Of a stretch of DNA of 64,000 bases, positions 45,103-54,381 are shown in pieces. Position numbers and translations under genes: made by a program. Below the pieces are notes generated by a model, which was given only the letters and a program-made list of their open reading frames with translations, made no database searches and was not told the origin of the DNA. Within the stretch, counting starts at the first letter, position 1. Every line of letters begins with the position of its first letter. Source of the DNA: Candidatus Protochlamydia phocaeensis (GTDB lineage Bacteria; Chlamydiota; Chlamydiia; Chlamydiales; Parachlamydiaceae); the NCBI RefSeq assembly GCF_001545115.1, contig NZ_FCNU01000011.1, positions 186,001-250,000 of the forward strand. Direction: 5' to 3'.

Positions 45103-46044
45103 GTGAAACTTCATCCTATTTTGACAGCGTTGTTTATCACCATCAATGTATTTACTCTTCCCTTATGGGCTGATGGAGACGTCACGATCAATCCTACAGA
45201 TTTTAGTTCGGAAAACATCAATCAGGCAAAACCGCCGCAAAAGACTCCTTTTAGCTTGACAACCCTCGTTGATTCGATAGGCAACTCAAAAATCGAGCGC
45301 GGACATTTTAAAGGCGACAATATAAGATTTGCCGAAGCTTCGGCAGAAGTGGGAAGCGTGGTTTATTATTGTCCAGCTTACTCCGAAGGCGCCAATATTG
45401 CTCTTAGGTATACTGCAACTTATATTAAATGGTTGGAAAATCCTTGGTTTGATCAGCAGCATTTCCATACCATCACATTAAGCTTTGGAGGAGTCACCAA
45501 GCGAATTGATAAATGGTTTTGGCGCACTCAATTATCGATCAATTATGACGCGGGCAGCAAATTCGATACCGAGTACATCAATTATGATTTGATTTTGTGG
45601 GGACGATATGAATATTGCCGAGATATAGGCTTGCATGTCGGTTTTCTAGCTCAAACAGGAATGCGTTTAGACCGCGTCTATCCGATCATCGGAGCGGACT
45701 GGCAAATTTCAAGGGATTGGAAGTTAAATCTTGTCTTCCCTGTCAACGTCTCTTTAGAGTACGCCATTACTCCCCATTGGTTTTTTGTACTGGCAGGGCG
45801 CAATTTTGATTCCAGACATAGGGTCAAAGCTCATGAATCGCATCATAAAGCTCTTATCAGATACGAGAATATAGGCGCCGAAGTCGCTATTAAATATGCC
45901 GCTTTAGGCATGACTGCCAACATTCACGCAGGAACGACGCTAGGAGGATGCTACCGCTTGGCAGATCGCCATAACCATCATCCCAACCATTATTACTTAC
46001 AGCCAGCCGGTTATGTAGGTGGCGAGATCGATGTTAAATTCTAA
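45103..46044 (+). CDS. outer-membrane beta-barrel protein
   Basis: 313 aa. Signal peptide at residues 1-24 (LHPILTALFITINVFTLPLWA). After a disordered stretch the protein alternates short amphipathic strands and turns (TITLSFGGVTKRIDKWFWRTQLSINYDAG, LILWGRYEYCRDIGLHVGFLAQTG) and ends EIDVKF, with a terminal aromatic residue that suits BAM-mediated insertion. Likely a 10-12-stranded barrel. Chlamydial outer membranes are dominated by such proteins, but no named family is recognised. Start GTG 45103 behind AAGGAGG; a strong hairpin follows the gene. Confidence 0.75.
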   Translation: MKLHPILTALFITINVFTLPLWADGDVTINPTDFSSENINQAKPPQKTPFSLTTLVDSIGNSKIERGHFKGDNIRFAEASAEVGSVVYYCPAYSEGANIALRYTATYIKWLENPWFDQQHFHTITLSFGGVTKRIDKWFWRTQLSINYDAGSKFDTEYINYDLILWGRYEYCRDIGLHVGFLAQTGMRLDRVYPIIGADWQISRDWKLNLVFPVNVSLEYAITPHWFFVLAGRNFDSRHRVKAHESHHKALIRYENIGAEVAIKYAALGMTANIHAGTTLGGCYRLADRHNHHPNHYYLQPAGYVGGEIDVKF

Positions 46045-46087
46045 ATGAATGCCTGCTTAAAAGAAAGGGGATAGCAAAATTTACTTA

Positions 46088-46133
46088 CCTTAGAGAACAT
46101 AAAAAGATAAGTGATTCCTTATGTTCTCTAGGG
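46088..46133 (+). terminator. hairpin after the beta-barrel gene
   Basis: CCTTAGAGAACATAA (46088-46102) pairs with TTATGTTCTCTAGGG (46119-46133), with one GU pair and a 16-base loop, 43 bases after the stop. The T-tract is weak. Confidence 0.6.
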
Positions 46134-46204
46134 TGTTTGAGAGTATTTCTAACAAAATTAAACAGCAAAGCAAGCTGATTCGAAAGCGTGGACAGTCTGT
46201 TAGA

Positions 46205-46244
46205 GGGTGTATCAAACTCGAAGCTAGGCCATTAGCTATTTTAA
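46205..46244 (+). repeat. dispersed repeat, short copy
   Basis: AAACTCGAAGCTAGGCCATTAGC then TATTTTAAG (core 46228-46244), close to the 3' end of the aldo/keto reductase gene. Confidence 0.45.
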
Positions 46245-46252
46245 GGAAAACG

Positions 46253-47206
46253 CTAAGAAGGAAGAGGTTCTTTTAAAATATTTTCTATCTTTTCCATAAC
46301 TTCGTCAACTAAGCGATGCTTGATCGATGTTGCCTTTAAATTATCTTGAAGCTGTTGAATATTGGTCGCCCCTATAATAACGGAACCAACGTCCGGGTTC
46401 TTTAAACACCAGGCAATCGCTAATTGAGCAAGCGTACAATTTAACTCTTTACTTACCTCTTCAAGCGCTTTTACTTTTTCTATTTTTTTGAGGGTAAGTT
46501 TGTCTTGCAATTCTTTATGCCGGGCCAAACGGCTGCCCGCAGGGATTTCTTCGTTATATTTACCCGTTAATATGCCGGAATCAAGTGGACTCCACGTGGT
46601 AAGCCCTATGCCATATTGAGTATATAAAGGCTTATATTCCTGCTCCACTCTATTCCGATGAAAAAGGTTATATTCCGGCTGCTCTATTATGGGAGGAGTA
46701 GCTCCTATTTCCTTAGCTAGCTGACAGGCTTCTTCAATCTGGCTTCTTTTCCACTCAGACGTTCCCCAATAAAAGACAAGCCCCGATTTTATCAGGACGT
46801 CCATTGCTCGCACAGTCTCTTCAATGGGAGTCAACGGATCTGCCCGGTGACAGAGAAGCAAATCGACATAATCTAACTGAAGCCTACGTAAGGAATTCTT
46901 TGTTCCTTCTATCATTCTTTTCCAGGACAAGCCTGTTTGGTTTGTCCCATGGCCACCCCAATAAATTTTAGTTGAAATGACTACATCCTCGCGCACGTAA
47001 TCCCTTAACACTTCCCCTAAAAGCAATTCAGCAGCTCCGCCCCCATACGCCTCCGCTGTATCAAAATAGTTTACACCTTGGTCAAAAGCAGCCCGCATAC
47101 ACTGGCGAATGCCATTCAAATCTAAATTAGCTCCAAAAGTGATCCAGGATCCAAATGAAATCTCACTTAGACGAATCCCTGATTTACCTAGCTGACGATA
47201 ATCCAT
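46253..47206 (-). CDS. aldo/keto reductase (YghZ / voltage-gated K+ channel beta-like)
   Basis: 317 aa NADPH-dependent (beta/alpha)8 reductase. YRQLGKSGIRLSEISFGSW opens it; the catalytic set is present: Asp and Tyr in NYFDTAEAYGGG (about 47-58), Lys in VISTKIYWGG and His in LLLCHRADP. The NADPH-binding end reads SVIIGATNIQQLQDNL. Similarity to the AKR6/YghZ group suggests reduction of toxic aldehydes such as methylglyoxal, but the substrate is not certain. ATG start at 47206. Monocistronic, with a repeat near its 3' end. Confidence 0.92.
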   Translation of the reverse strand: MDYRQLGKSGIRLSEISFGSWITFGANLDLNGIRQCMRAAFDQGVNYFDTAEAYGGGAAELLLGEVLRDYVREDVVISTKIYWGGHGTNQTGLSWKRMIEGTKNSLRRLQLDYVDLLLCHRADPLTPIEETVRAMDVLIKSGLVFYWGTSEWKRSQIEEACQLAKEIGATPPIIEQPEYNLFHRNRVEQEYKPLYTQYGIGLTTWSPLDSGILTGKYNEEIPAGSRLARHKELQDKLTLKKIEKVKALEEVSKELNCTLAQLAIAWCLKNPDVGSVIIGATNIQQLQDNLKATSIKHRLVDEVMEKIENILKEPLPS

Positions 47207-47470
47207 TTCAAATACTCTATAAAAAAATTTACCCTAACAAATTTTCTTCTTCTCTTCTATTCTTTTTTAACAAAATAGTGGATGCACTAGAAAGCCCCTG
47301 TCAATTTTGGGTTGCGCCATCTTCATTAAATAAACAAAGCCTGGCAGCCAGGAAGATGAAAGAGAAAAGGTTATCCTAGAAGAGAAAGAAGAAATCAGAC
47401 TGCGCGTATTCCACTGAGAATGGGGAAAAACTTAATAACCTGAATTAATACGGGCTATCTTGATTTAATA

Positions 47471-47535
47471 TTGCCCGTTCTTCCGGATTGCAATCTGACT
47501 GGAAAGAACGCGGATCTAGACCATTAGCAATTTGA
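47471..47535 (+). repeat. dispersed repeat, copy at 47.5 kb
   Basis: CCCGTTCTTCC pairs with GGAAAGAACG, then CGGATCTAGACCATTAGC (core from 47519). Same subtype as the 23.1-kb copy. It lies in the 502-base gap 47207-47708; the last 130 bases of that gap are an AT-rich leader of the next gene. Confidence 0.65.
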
Positions 47536-47708
47536 AGACAAGCTCTAAACAGGATTTTACCCTATCATTTTTATATTGATTTATTATATAATTTTAATTA
47601 TTCTTTATATACCCTTAACAAATTTTTGCATAATCAAATTGAAAAACATTAAAAAACTCAGCTTGTTTATTAATAAAAACGTTAAATAATTTAAATCCAG
47701 AGACCGAT

Positions 47709-50700
47709 ATGATTTCTTCTCTTCATAGTTTGCATTTACAATTTAGCCAAGCGCTACAAGAAGGGCTTTATATGGGCCCTAGTAGGACAGAACCTTCTCA
47801 TTTGACCAAGATGGCTCAAAAGCAAATTCACCTGCCTGAAGTCTATGAACGTGCGCAAGAAGAAATCAGACAAGGATTAGAAAATGCCACGACATTGGAA
47901 GAACTTGAAAGCCATATTGAGCAGCTGGGTCTATTAGAAGCGGATGGGACTGTTTATTATCAACGCTACTGCGAAAAGACGAACACGTGGCTAAGGCGCT
48001 TTTTAAAAGGGCTTGCCCGCTATACGCCAACTAAGTTGAAGGCTTTTTTGCCGCATATTTTCTCTAATGGGATGGAAGAAGCTGAAAGAAGGACTAAGGC
48101 AGCTTATGACAATTATCGCTCTTATTTAAGAGGAAGAGTGCAGGATTTGACAACTGTTTTTCAGGCATTAAGGATAACTAGCGATACGCTCTTTCCTTCC
48201 ATTACCCCTCTTAACCTTAGCTCTATCCCTATTTCTCATCCTAGTTCCTTTGATTCTCAACCAGATTCTTCTTCTAATCCTTCTTCAGATTCGACCACCC
48301 CTGCGCTTAATCCGGAGATCATTTCTGAGCCTTTGCCACCCCTTCCATCTGTTCAGATTTCAGCAGAATTTGTGCAGGAATGCCGTCAAAAGTTTATTAC
48401 CCAGTATTTGAAGAGCTTAAAAGCTCAGGTCGCTTATCTTAACCAGGTGAATGAAAATAAAATTTCCGCTCTTCAATTTAAAAGCAACCTGATAGGATTG
48501 ATTTCATCTTTTAGTAAACTTTTTAGGTTTGCTCCTGACCTCGACAAGCAAACCATATGTGAAGAAGTTGGAATCGACCCTCAGTTGAGAAAATTCTTTT
48601 CTTTGGAAGACAACGCTCTTTTACAAGCCCTTCTTACTGGGCAGGAACCGGAAAAGATTGCAGAGCTTTTAAAGCCTTCGGCCTGGAGCGAGACACTGGA
48701 AAAGCTAGCAGCTCCAAGCTATACTAAATTTTTAGGTATCTCTGAACGCTATGGAATTATTACTCCTCAACTTGCTGATGAGAGTAATGTACAAGCACAA
48801 GCGCGCAGCCGTACTTTCTTTAAATATAAAGGAGCGGTTCGCATTCAACCCGTCCAGTTAAAAGCATTAATGGATCTAAAAAAATACATGGAAGAGAATA
48901 AAGAATGTCTTCCAAGCTCGCTTGAGCTAATCTTTGATCAATCTGAAGATAGTGCAGCAGATTCTTTCGACCTACCGACATTGGAAATTATTCTTCAACT
49001 AAGCGATTTTATTCCCCATCTTTCCTTATCCCGTTTGACAAGCATTGATTTGAAGCAGCTTAATGCCACTCCAGAACAAGAGAAAAAATTTATTGAAATC
49101 TTTCCCCGCTTAAACTGCCCTGACCTGAAATCGTTGACAATGACGGACCATTCTAAAGAGGCGGTTTCTCCAGAGCAATTTTCAGCCCTTCTGCAGGTTG
49201 TTCCTTCCTCCGATCTTATGAAAGCTTGCTTACTCGCTTGCAACCGCCCGCAAGACATTGTTTTGCCTCTCTCTCTTTTAGAAAGACGAGAGGTGGATTT
49301 AACGGGATATCCTCTCGAATTGGCTCTTTCGCTTATTCGCACCTTTCCTTCTCTGAATTCTTTAACCCTTGATCAAGCTGCCTTAACAGACCAGCAAGTA
49401 TTAGATTTATTGCAAAGCGGATGTTTTAAAGATTTAAATAAATTGAACTTGAAAGGCTGCACGGAATTAACGACAGATGTCTTATTTACCCTAACGGAGA
49501 TTCCGACTTTAAATCACTTAATTTTACCTGATCTAAAGGCTGGAACATTTGCCTTGACTCGCCTGCCTAAGTTTGACAATCCTTTTAAGGTCAATCTTTT
49601 TTACACGCAAGCAGCTTTGACACGCCCCTATGCGCTCAGCCTTTATAACAGTCTTTCCAATTTTGCTGTCTTATTCCAAATTCCTCTGGCCAAGGCGGGT
49701 GAAACACAAGTTTTCTCCGCTAACCATACGGCTTTGGATCCGAAAAGCGTGACTTTGTGGATGTTTAAAAACGATTATCTTCATTTGCAGCCTCAATCCG
49801 CTGTTCAAACAATCATTGCGGATAACTGCGAATATATAAACGATGACAATGTTGTTGAATTTGTGAAAAGATTTCCAAATGCCACGGTTTTAAGCTTCTT
49901 CAATTGCCGCCATTTGACTGATAAAGGAGTGGAGGCTCTTCTGCAAGCCCATCCTCAGGTACAAAAAATCGATCTAACCAACTGTTCTGGCGTTACCTCT
50001 AATTTATTGATCGAGAACCAACTGTTATGGCAGGAAAGAAAGAATTTGTCTCTAGTTTTGAGCGGAACGCAAGTAAGCAAAGAGATAGCTCAACTTTTTA
50101 TAGAAAACGGGCTAGAAGACCGCTTACACTTTGAAGAAAAAATGCTCAAAATCACAAATGAAGAGCTAACAGATGAAGAAGCATTAGAACGCATTCTAGC
50201 CTCTAGGGCACTCAATCAATTGAGCTACATTGACCTTGAGGGCTGCGAAAATTTAACAGATGCAGCACTCAGTAAATTGCTCGACCGATTGAATGTCGCT
50301 CAAAGAATTCAAGATCCGATAGATTCGAGTTGGAGCAGTAATCCTCAACGCCTCAATATTGCGGGATTAAACTTAAGAGGCTGCCGTCAAATTACAGAAA
50401 AAGCCTTCGATGGCCTGTTAAACGATGGCAAAATTAATCCTAAATTGCTAGAAACTTTAACCCAAGTTGCAATTGAAGGCACACAGATCAATCCTCAATT
50501 GTTGATAACGCTCTATCCGCAAATGATCGTTCAGAATCAATATCAGCCTATTACCCTTGCTATTGAACCAAACGGTCAACTAGAGCGATGCCAGTTCTAT
50601 TTTTCCATTCAAGTGGGCGAAGAAGATCCGCTCAAAAGGACGTGGCGCAAAGAGCTTTCTAAATCAATTGTTTTCGATCGTATGGCGGTCGAGCTCTTCA

Positions 50701-51449
50701 AAGAAGATATTCTAGCTAAAGGAACATTGGATATGGTAGAGCGCATCGCCATTGATCCGAATGAAGATCAATTTAGAGAAATGTCCCTTTCCTTTGAGAC
50801 ATTGGAAGCTTTAGATGCACCGCGAGAAGATCAGCAAAGTGCGCAATCCGCAACTTTTAATGTCCATAGGGATGCCCTTTACAGCCAATCCGAGTATTTT
50901 AGAACACATCTAAGACCTGGAAGCGAAGAATACAGCGCTGCCGGAATGACGTTTATCAATCAAAATGCAACTCCGAAAGCTGCCCAAACCATCATTGATC
51001 TCATTTATGGCCGGGACATTTGTGCCACATTAGATTGGAAGACAGCAGCTGAAGCCGCCGAGCTAGCCAGCAGCCATAATCTTAATCTTGCTTCTGTTCA
51101 TTATCAGAAACTCATCCAGCGTATCGAGGATCAATTCAACCTGCAAAATGCCGATGATATTCTCCTTAGAGCAAAGGCATTAAAGGATAAAAAGCTGACG
51201 CATTATTGCGAAGATAGACTTTTCGCCTTACTGCATGAAGCTTCTCCGGCAATGCTTGATGAAATCGATGGACTTGCTCAAAGCCATGGCTTATTTTCCC
51301 TCCAAGAGGGAATCGCAGAAATTAGGTTGAGGGCTTTAGAAACGGAAGAAGCGTTTGATTTGACGCTTCAAAACCAGGAACAAATCTCAAGCGATGAAGA
51401 ACTAGCCCGCCAGCTGCAAATGGCTGAAGAAGCAGGCCTTACTAACTAA
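47709..51449 (+). CDS. LRR-BTB protein, putative ubiquitin-ligase adaptor effector
   Basis: 1246 aa. The N-terminus is helical, about 160-225 is a Ser/Pro linker, then a helical region follows. From about 420 to 960 there are leucine-rich repeats, including cysteine-containing repeats of the SCF type (LNLKGCTELTTDVLFTL, FFNCRHLTDKGVEALL, IDLEGCENLTDAALSKL, LNLRGCRQITEKAF). Residues about 1040-1140 form a BTB/POZ domain (ATFNVHRDALYSQSEYFRTHL, IIDLIYGRD) followed by BACK-like helices. The tail DEELARQLQMAEEAG resembles a ubiquitin-interacting helix. BTB proteins are Cullin-3 adaptors in eukaryotes, with LRRs as substrate binders. No secretion signal is visible. Weak ribosome site before ATG. 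Confidence 0.8.
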   Translation: MISSLHSLHLQFSQALQEGLYMGPSRTEPSHLTKMAQKQIHLPEVYERAQEEIRQGLENATTLEELESHIEQLGLLEADGTVYYQRYCEKTNTWLRRFLKGLARYTPTKLKAFLPHIFSNGMEEAERRTKAAYDNYRSYLRGRVQDLTTVFQALRITSDTLFPSITPLNLSSIPISHPSSFDSQPDSSSNPSSDSTTPALNPEIISEPLPPLPSVQISAEFVQECRQKFITQYLKSLKAQVAYLNQVNENKISALQFKSNLIGLISSFSKLFRFAPDLDKQTICEEVGIDPQLRKFFSLEDNALLQALLTGQEPEKIAELLKPSAWSETLEKLAAPSYTKFLGISERYGIITPQLADESNVQAQARSRTFFKYKGAVRIQPVQLKALMDLKKYMEENKECLPSSLELIFDQSEDSAADSFDLPTLEIILQLSDFIPHLSLSRLTSIDLKQLNATPEQEKKFIEIFPRLNCPDLKSLTMTDHSKEAVSPEQFSALLQVVPSSDLMKACLLACNRPQDIVLPLSLLERREVDLTGYPLELALSLIRTFPSLNSLTLDQAALTDQQVLDLLQSGCFKDLNKLNLKGCTELTTDVLFTLTEIPTLNHLILPDLKAGTFALTRLPKFDNPFKVNLFYTQAALTRPYALSLYNSLSNFAVLFQIPLAKAGETQVFSANHTALDPKSVTLWMFKNDYLHLQPQSAVQTIIADNCEYINDDNVVEFVKRFPNATVLSFFNCRHLTDKGVEALLQAHPQVQKIDLTNCSGVTSNLLIENQLLWQERKNLSLVLSGTQVSKEIAQLFIENGLEDRLHFEEKMLKITNEELTDEEALERILASRALNQLSYIDLEGCENLTDAALSKLLDRLNVAQRIQDPIDSSWSSNPQRLNIAGLNLRGCRQITEKAFDGLLNDGKINPKLLETLTQVAIEGTQINPQLLITLYPQMIVQNQYQPITLAIEPNGQLERCQFYFSIQVGEEDPLKRTWRKELSKSIVFDRMAVELFKEDILAKGTLDMVERIAIDPNEDQFREMSLSFETLEALDAPREDQQSAQSATFNVHRDALYSQSEYFRTHLRPGSEEYSAAGMTFINQNATPKAAQTIIDLIYGRDICATLDWKTAAEAAELASSHNLNLASVHYQKLIQRIEDQFNLQNADDILLRAKALKDKKLTHYCEDRLFALLHEASPAMLDEIDGLAQSHGLFSLQEGIAEIRLRALETEEAFDLTLQNQEQISSDEELARQLQMAEEAGLTN

Positions 51450-51458
51450 TCAGATTAA

Positions 51459-51498
51459 AAGAGAAGGCTTCTCTAAGCCTTCTCTTATTCTTCTTTTC
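51459..51498. terminator. bidirectional terminator between LRR-BTB and SDR genes
   Basis: GAGAAGGCTT (51461-51470) and AAGCCTTCTC (51475-51484) pair perfectly, then TTATTCTTCTTTTCC. It abuts the stop of the convergent minus gene at 51485. Confidence 0.8.
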
Positions 51499-52864
51499 CC
51501 AATAGACGCCTCAGCGCCTGCTCTAAATTGGGATAATAAAATTGAAATCCCTTATCGGACAATTCCTCTGGCAGCGCTCTTTGGCTAGCCAGCAGCACCT
51601 CATCCGCCATTTCCCCGCATATCCATTTTAATACAAAAGAGGGAATCTTAAAGACAGTCGGACGATGCAATACTTTTCCTAAAATTGAAGTAAACTCCCG
51701 ATTAGTCACGGGATGGGGACTAACGGCATTGACAGGACCGGAGAGGGAGGATTGGCGCAGAGCATAGTAGATAGCTCCAATTAGATCGTCAATTGCAATC
51801 CAACTAATATATTGCTCCCCGCTCCCCATTTCGCCCCCCAATCCGAGATTGAAAGGCGTCAGCATTTGTTTTAATCCTCCTCCTCTGGGACTTAGCACCA
51901 TTCCTATCCGGAGATTGACCGTTCGAATTCCCTTTTCTTTAGCGGCTTGCGTGGCCTCTTCCCACTGCTCACAGATATCGGCTAAAAACCCTTGTCCTTT
52001 AGGACTCTTCTCAGTCAGGATATGATCTCCTTGATTGCCATAATAGCCAACCGCTGAGGCGCAGACGAGCACGGAAGGGGGATAGTGGAGCTGGCTGAGG
52101 GCCCGGCAAAGCAAACGGGTGCCTTGCACTCGGCTTTCAAAAATGCGCTTTTTTTTTCGCGACGTCCATATTCCCGCAATATTTTCCCCGGCAAGATGTA
52201 TCACAGCATCTAACCCTTCTAATAATTCAGGATTAATAATTCCACGCTCAGGATCCCAGGCGACTTCGTGAGAGCGCAGATCTGCCCGCGCCCTAACAAG
52301 CCTGATTACCTCATGATGGCCTGTTGTTAAGAAGGGAATCAAAGCCGATCCAACCAAACCGGAAGATCCTGTAACTAATATTTTCATTGGCTTCGCTCCT
52401 TGATGTCTATTTAGATCTTGGTTAAGAGTTGCATAACGATATCTGAAGACGCGCTTGAGCTGTCCCTGAAGCCAGGGATGGATGATCCCTTCAAAAGGGC
52501 GTAATCCAACGGGAAGAATGTATTGGATCACATCTTCCATTTGCGACTGCTGGGCATTTAAGGCCTTAACAAGATGGCTGTGTTCCCAGTAAGAAAAAGG
52601 TCCTTTGAGCTGCCTATCTTTAAACTGCCTTCCCTCCATATAATCGAAATGCACAATTTCTTGCGTCCCACTAATGGCGCCTAGCTTAGCTTTGATCGTT
52701 ACCCGCACGCCATCTTGAATGCCTTGCCCCTGTTGATCGACCACTTCAATATCCATCCAAGGCGGCCTCAGCCTTTCAAAGGCGCCAGGCTGTTTATGCC
52801 AATCAAACACTTCCTGTGCCGGGAAGTTAAAAAGACAGCTCTGCTCAAACTGATTCATCTCCAC
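51485..52864 (-). CDS. SRPBCC domain fused to TIGR01777/YfcH-type SDR
   Basis: 459 aa with two domains. Residues 1-150 form an SRPBCC/START-like ligand-binding domain (QSCLFNFPAQEVFDWHKQPGAFERL, DYMEGRQFKDRQLKGPFSYWEH). Residues about 158-455 form an SDR39U1 nucleotide epimerase-like domain (ILVTGSSGLVGSALI, HLAGENI, CASAVGYYGNQG with the catalytic YYG). YfcH proteins usually stand alone at about 300 aa, so this is a fusion. It overlaps the next gene upstream by 10 bases. The operon with photolyase suggests a light or membrane-stress role, as in LitR/CarH-regulated clusters of other bacteria (inference). Confidence 0.88.
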   Translation of the reverse strand: MEMNQFEQSCLFNFPAQEVFDWHKQPGAFERLRPPWMDIEVVDQQGQGIQDGVRVTIKAKLGAISGTQEIVHFDYMEGRQFKDRQLKGPFSYWEHSHLVKALNAQQSQMEDVIQYILPVGLRPFEGIIHPWLQGQLKRVFRYRYATLNQDLNRHQGAKPMKILVTGSSGLVGSALIPFLTTGHHEVIRLVRARADLRSHEVAWDPERGIINPELLEGLDAVIHLAGENIAGIWTSRKKKRIFESRVQGTRLLCRALSQLHYPPSVLVCASAVGYYGNQGDHILTEKSPKGQGFLADICEQWEEATQAAKEKGIRTVNLRIGMVLSPRGGGLKQMLTPFNLGLGGEMGSGEQYISWIAIDDLIGAIYYALRQSSLSGPVNAVSPHPVTNREFTSILGKVLHRPTVFKIPSFVLKWICGEMADEVLLASQRALPEELSDKGFQFYYPNLEQALRRLLGKEE

Positions 52865-54351
52865 CTGCTCTTTTTTGGTTTATCAGCACCACGAAGGCTA
52901 ATTTTTTCGGCCTCTTTGGCTATTCCTTTCAACATTCCTATAAAAATGAAATGATGAATCGGATAAAGCACATACCAATATAGAAGTCCGCCAAGTCCGA
53001 CGGGATCAAAAATGGCGCTTTGCCGAATCAGCGATCCATGAGAAGTTGGCTCAACGATGAATTCAAGCCAAGCCCTTCCCGGCAGCTTCATTTCGGCTTT
53101 GAGAAGCAGACGATGATTGGGCTCAATGGCTTCCACACGCCAAAAATCTAAAAAATCTCCAACCCGCAACTGATTCGGATCGCGTCTTCCTCGCCTCAAT
53201 CCAACACCTCCCACGAGCAAATCTAAAAACCCCCTTATCCGCCATAGGATGTTGCCATAATACCATCCGGCCTTGCCCCCTAAACGGCGTATAGGAGTGA
53301 AAGCATCTTCCGGACTAGCAGATGTGTGAATAGAGCGCATATCTATAATGCGGTTGCCAAAACGCACCCCAGACCAAACAGGCTGCACGCCTGATGAAGA
53401 AAGCGCATCTGCCCAATGTGTCTCTCTCAATTGCCGATCTTCTTCCTCTAGGGCAAGAGCAATCGCCTCTTTAATTCCCATCGGATGGACTTGAAATAAA
53501 CGCTCGGCCCGATCATCAGTCACAACGGTGGGATATTTAGCGCTTTCAATCAACTTACGCCCCACTCGTGCATATAAAGGAGTAACCAACCCCAACCAAA
53601 GGCTAGACAAGCGAGGAGTCAGCACGGGAACAGGCACTAACCAGCGATGCAGTCCGCGCTGGTGAATGTACCCCATCATAATTCCACCATAAGAGACTTG
53701 ATCCTTTCCTCCAATCTCAAAGATTTGATGCCCAACCATTTCTATATCTATTGCCTTGCGCAGATAAACCAAGACATCCTGTATGGAAATCGGCTGGGCC
53801 AATGTCCATACCCATTTAGGAGTGATCAAAATGGGAAGGCGCTCGCATAAAGCGCGAATCATTTCAAAAGACAAACTTCCCGCCCCAATGACAATGGAAG
53901 CTCTAAATTCCAACACTTGTACACCTTGGGCGCTAGCGCGTAAACACTCTCCAACTTCCTGCCGGCTTTCTAAATGGGAAGACAGCGGCTGCCGGCTGCT
54001 GTCTCCTAACCCGCCTAAATAAATAATCTTTTTTACCCCGCAGGCGGAAGCAGCCTCTGCGAAGTAAATCGCCCCTTGCTTGTCCTGTTCTTGAAAATTT
54101 TTATCAGCGCCCATCGAATGAACAAGATAGTAGGCAATCTCAATCCCCTGCATCGCTCCAAGCAAGGAATCCTTGTCTAGAACATTGCCTTTGACAAGCC
54201 GTGTCCGAGGATCAAGACGGCCTGCCAGGTTGTGCGGCTCGCGCACCAGACAGCGCAAATCATTATTTTCTTTTTCCAATAGCTTAAGAAGCCTTCCTCC
54301 AATATATCCTGTCGCTCCGGTCAATAAAATGGCTTTCTTATTCGTATCCAT
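52855..54351 (-). CDS. NAD(P)-binding SDR with DUF2867 C-terminal domain
   Basis: 498 aa. Residues 8-300 are an atypical SDR (ILLTGATGYIGGRLLKLLE, AYYLVHSMGA, IIYLGGLGD, EFRASIVIG). Residues about 330-480 are a second domain (GWYYGNILWRIRGFLDLLVGGVGLRRGRRD, LRVGDFLDFWRVEAIEPNHRLLLKAEMKLPGRAWLEF), the DUF2867 type, a SRPBCC-like lipid-binding fold. Present beside photolyase genes in other bacteria. It overlaps the downstream SDR gene by 10 bases and follows phr by 30, so the three form one operon. Confidence 0.87.
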   Translation of the reverse strand: MDTNKKAILLTGATGYIGGRLLKLLEKENNDLRCLVREPHNLAGRLDPRTRLVKGNVLDKDSLLGAMQGIEIAYYLVHSMGADKNFQEQDKQGAIYFAEAASACGVKKIIYLGGLGDSSRQPLSSHLESRQEVGECLRASAQGVQVLEFRASIVIGAGSLSFEMIRALCERLPILITPKWVWTLAQPISIQDVLVYLRKAIDIEMVGHQIFEIGGKDQVSYGGIMMGYIHQRGLHRWLVPVPVLTPRLSSLWLGLVTPLYARVGRKLIESAKYPTVVTDDRAERLFQVHPMGIKEAIALALEEEDRQLRETHWADALSSSGVQPVWSGVRFGNRIIDMRSIHTSASPEDAFTPIRRLGGKAGWYYGNILWRIRGFLDLLVGGVGLRRGRRDPNQLRVGDFLDFWRVEAIEPNHRLLLKAEMKLPGRAWLEFIVEPTSHGSLIRQSAIFDPVGLGGLLYWYVLYPIHHFIFIGMLKGIAKEAEKISLRGADKPKKSRWR

Positions 54352-54381
54352 CTATTCCAGCTAATATAAGGTTAAAATCTT

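Noticed and set aside
47155-47379. 74-codon plus-strand frame near the aldo/keto reductase start
   Set aside because: It is partly antisense to a clear gene, with no ribosome site and no protein-like pattern.
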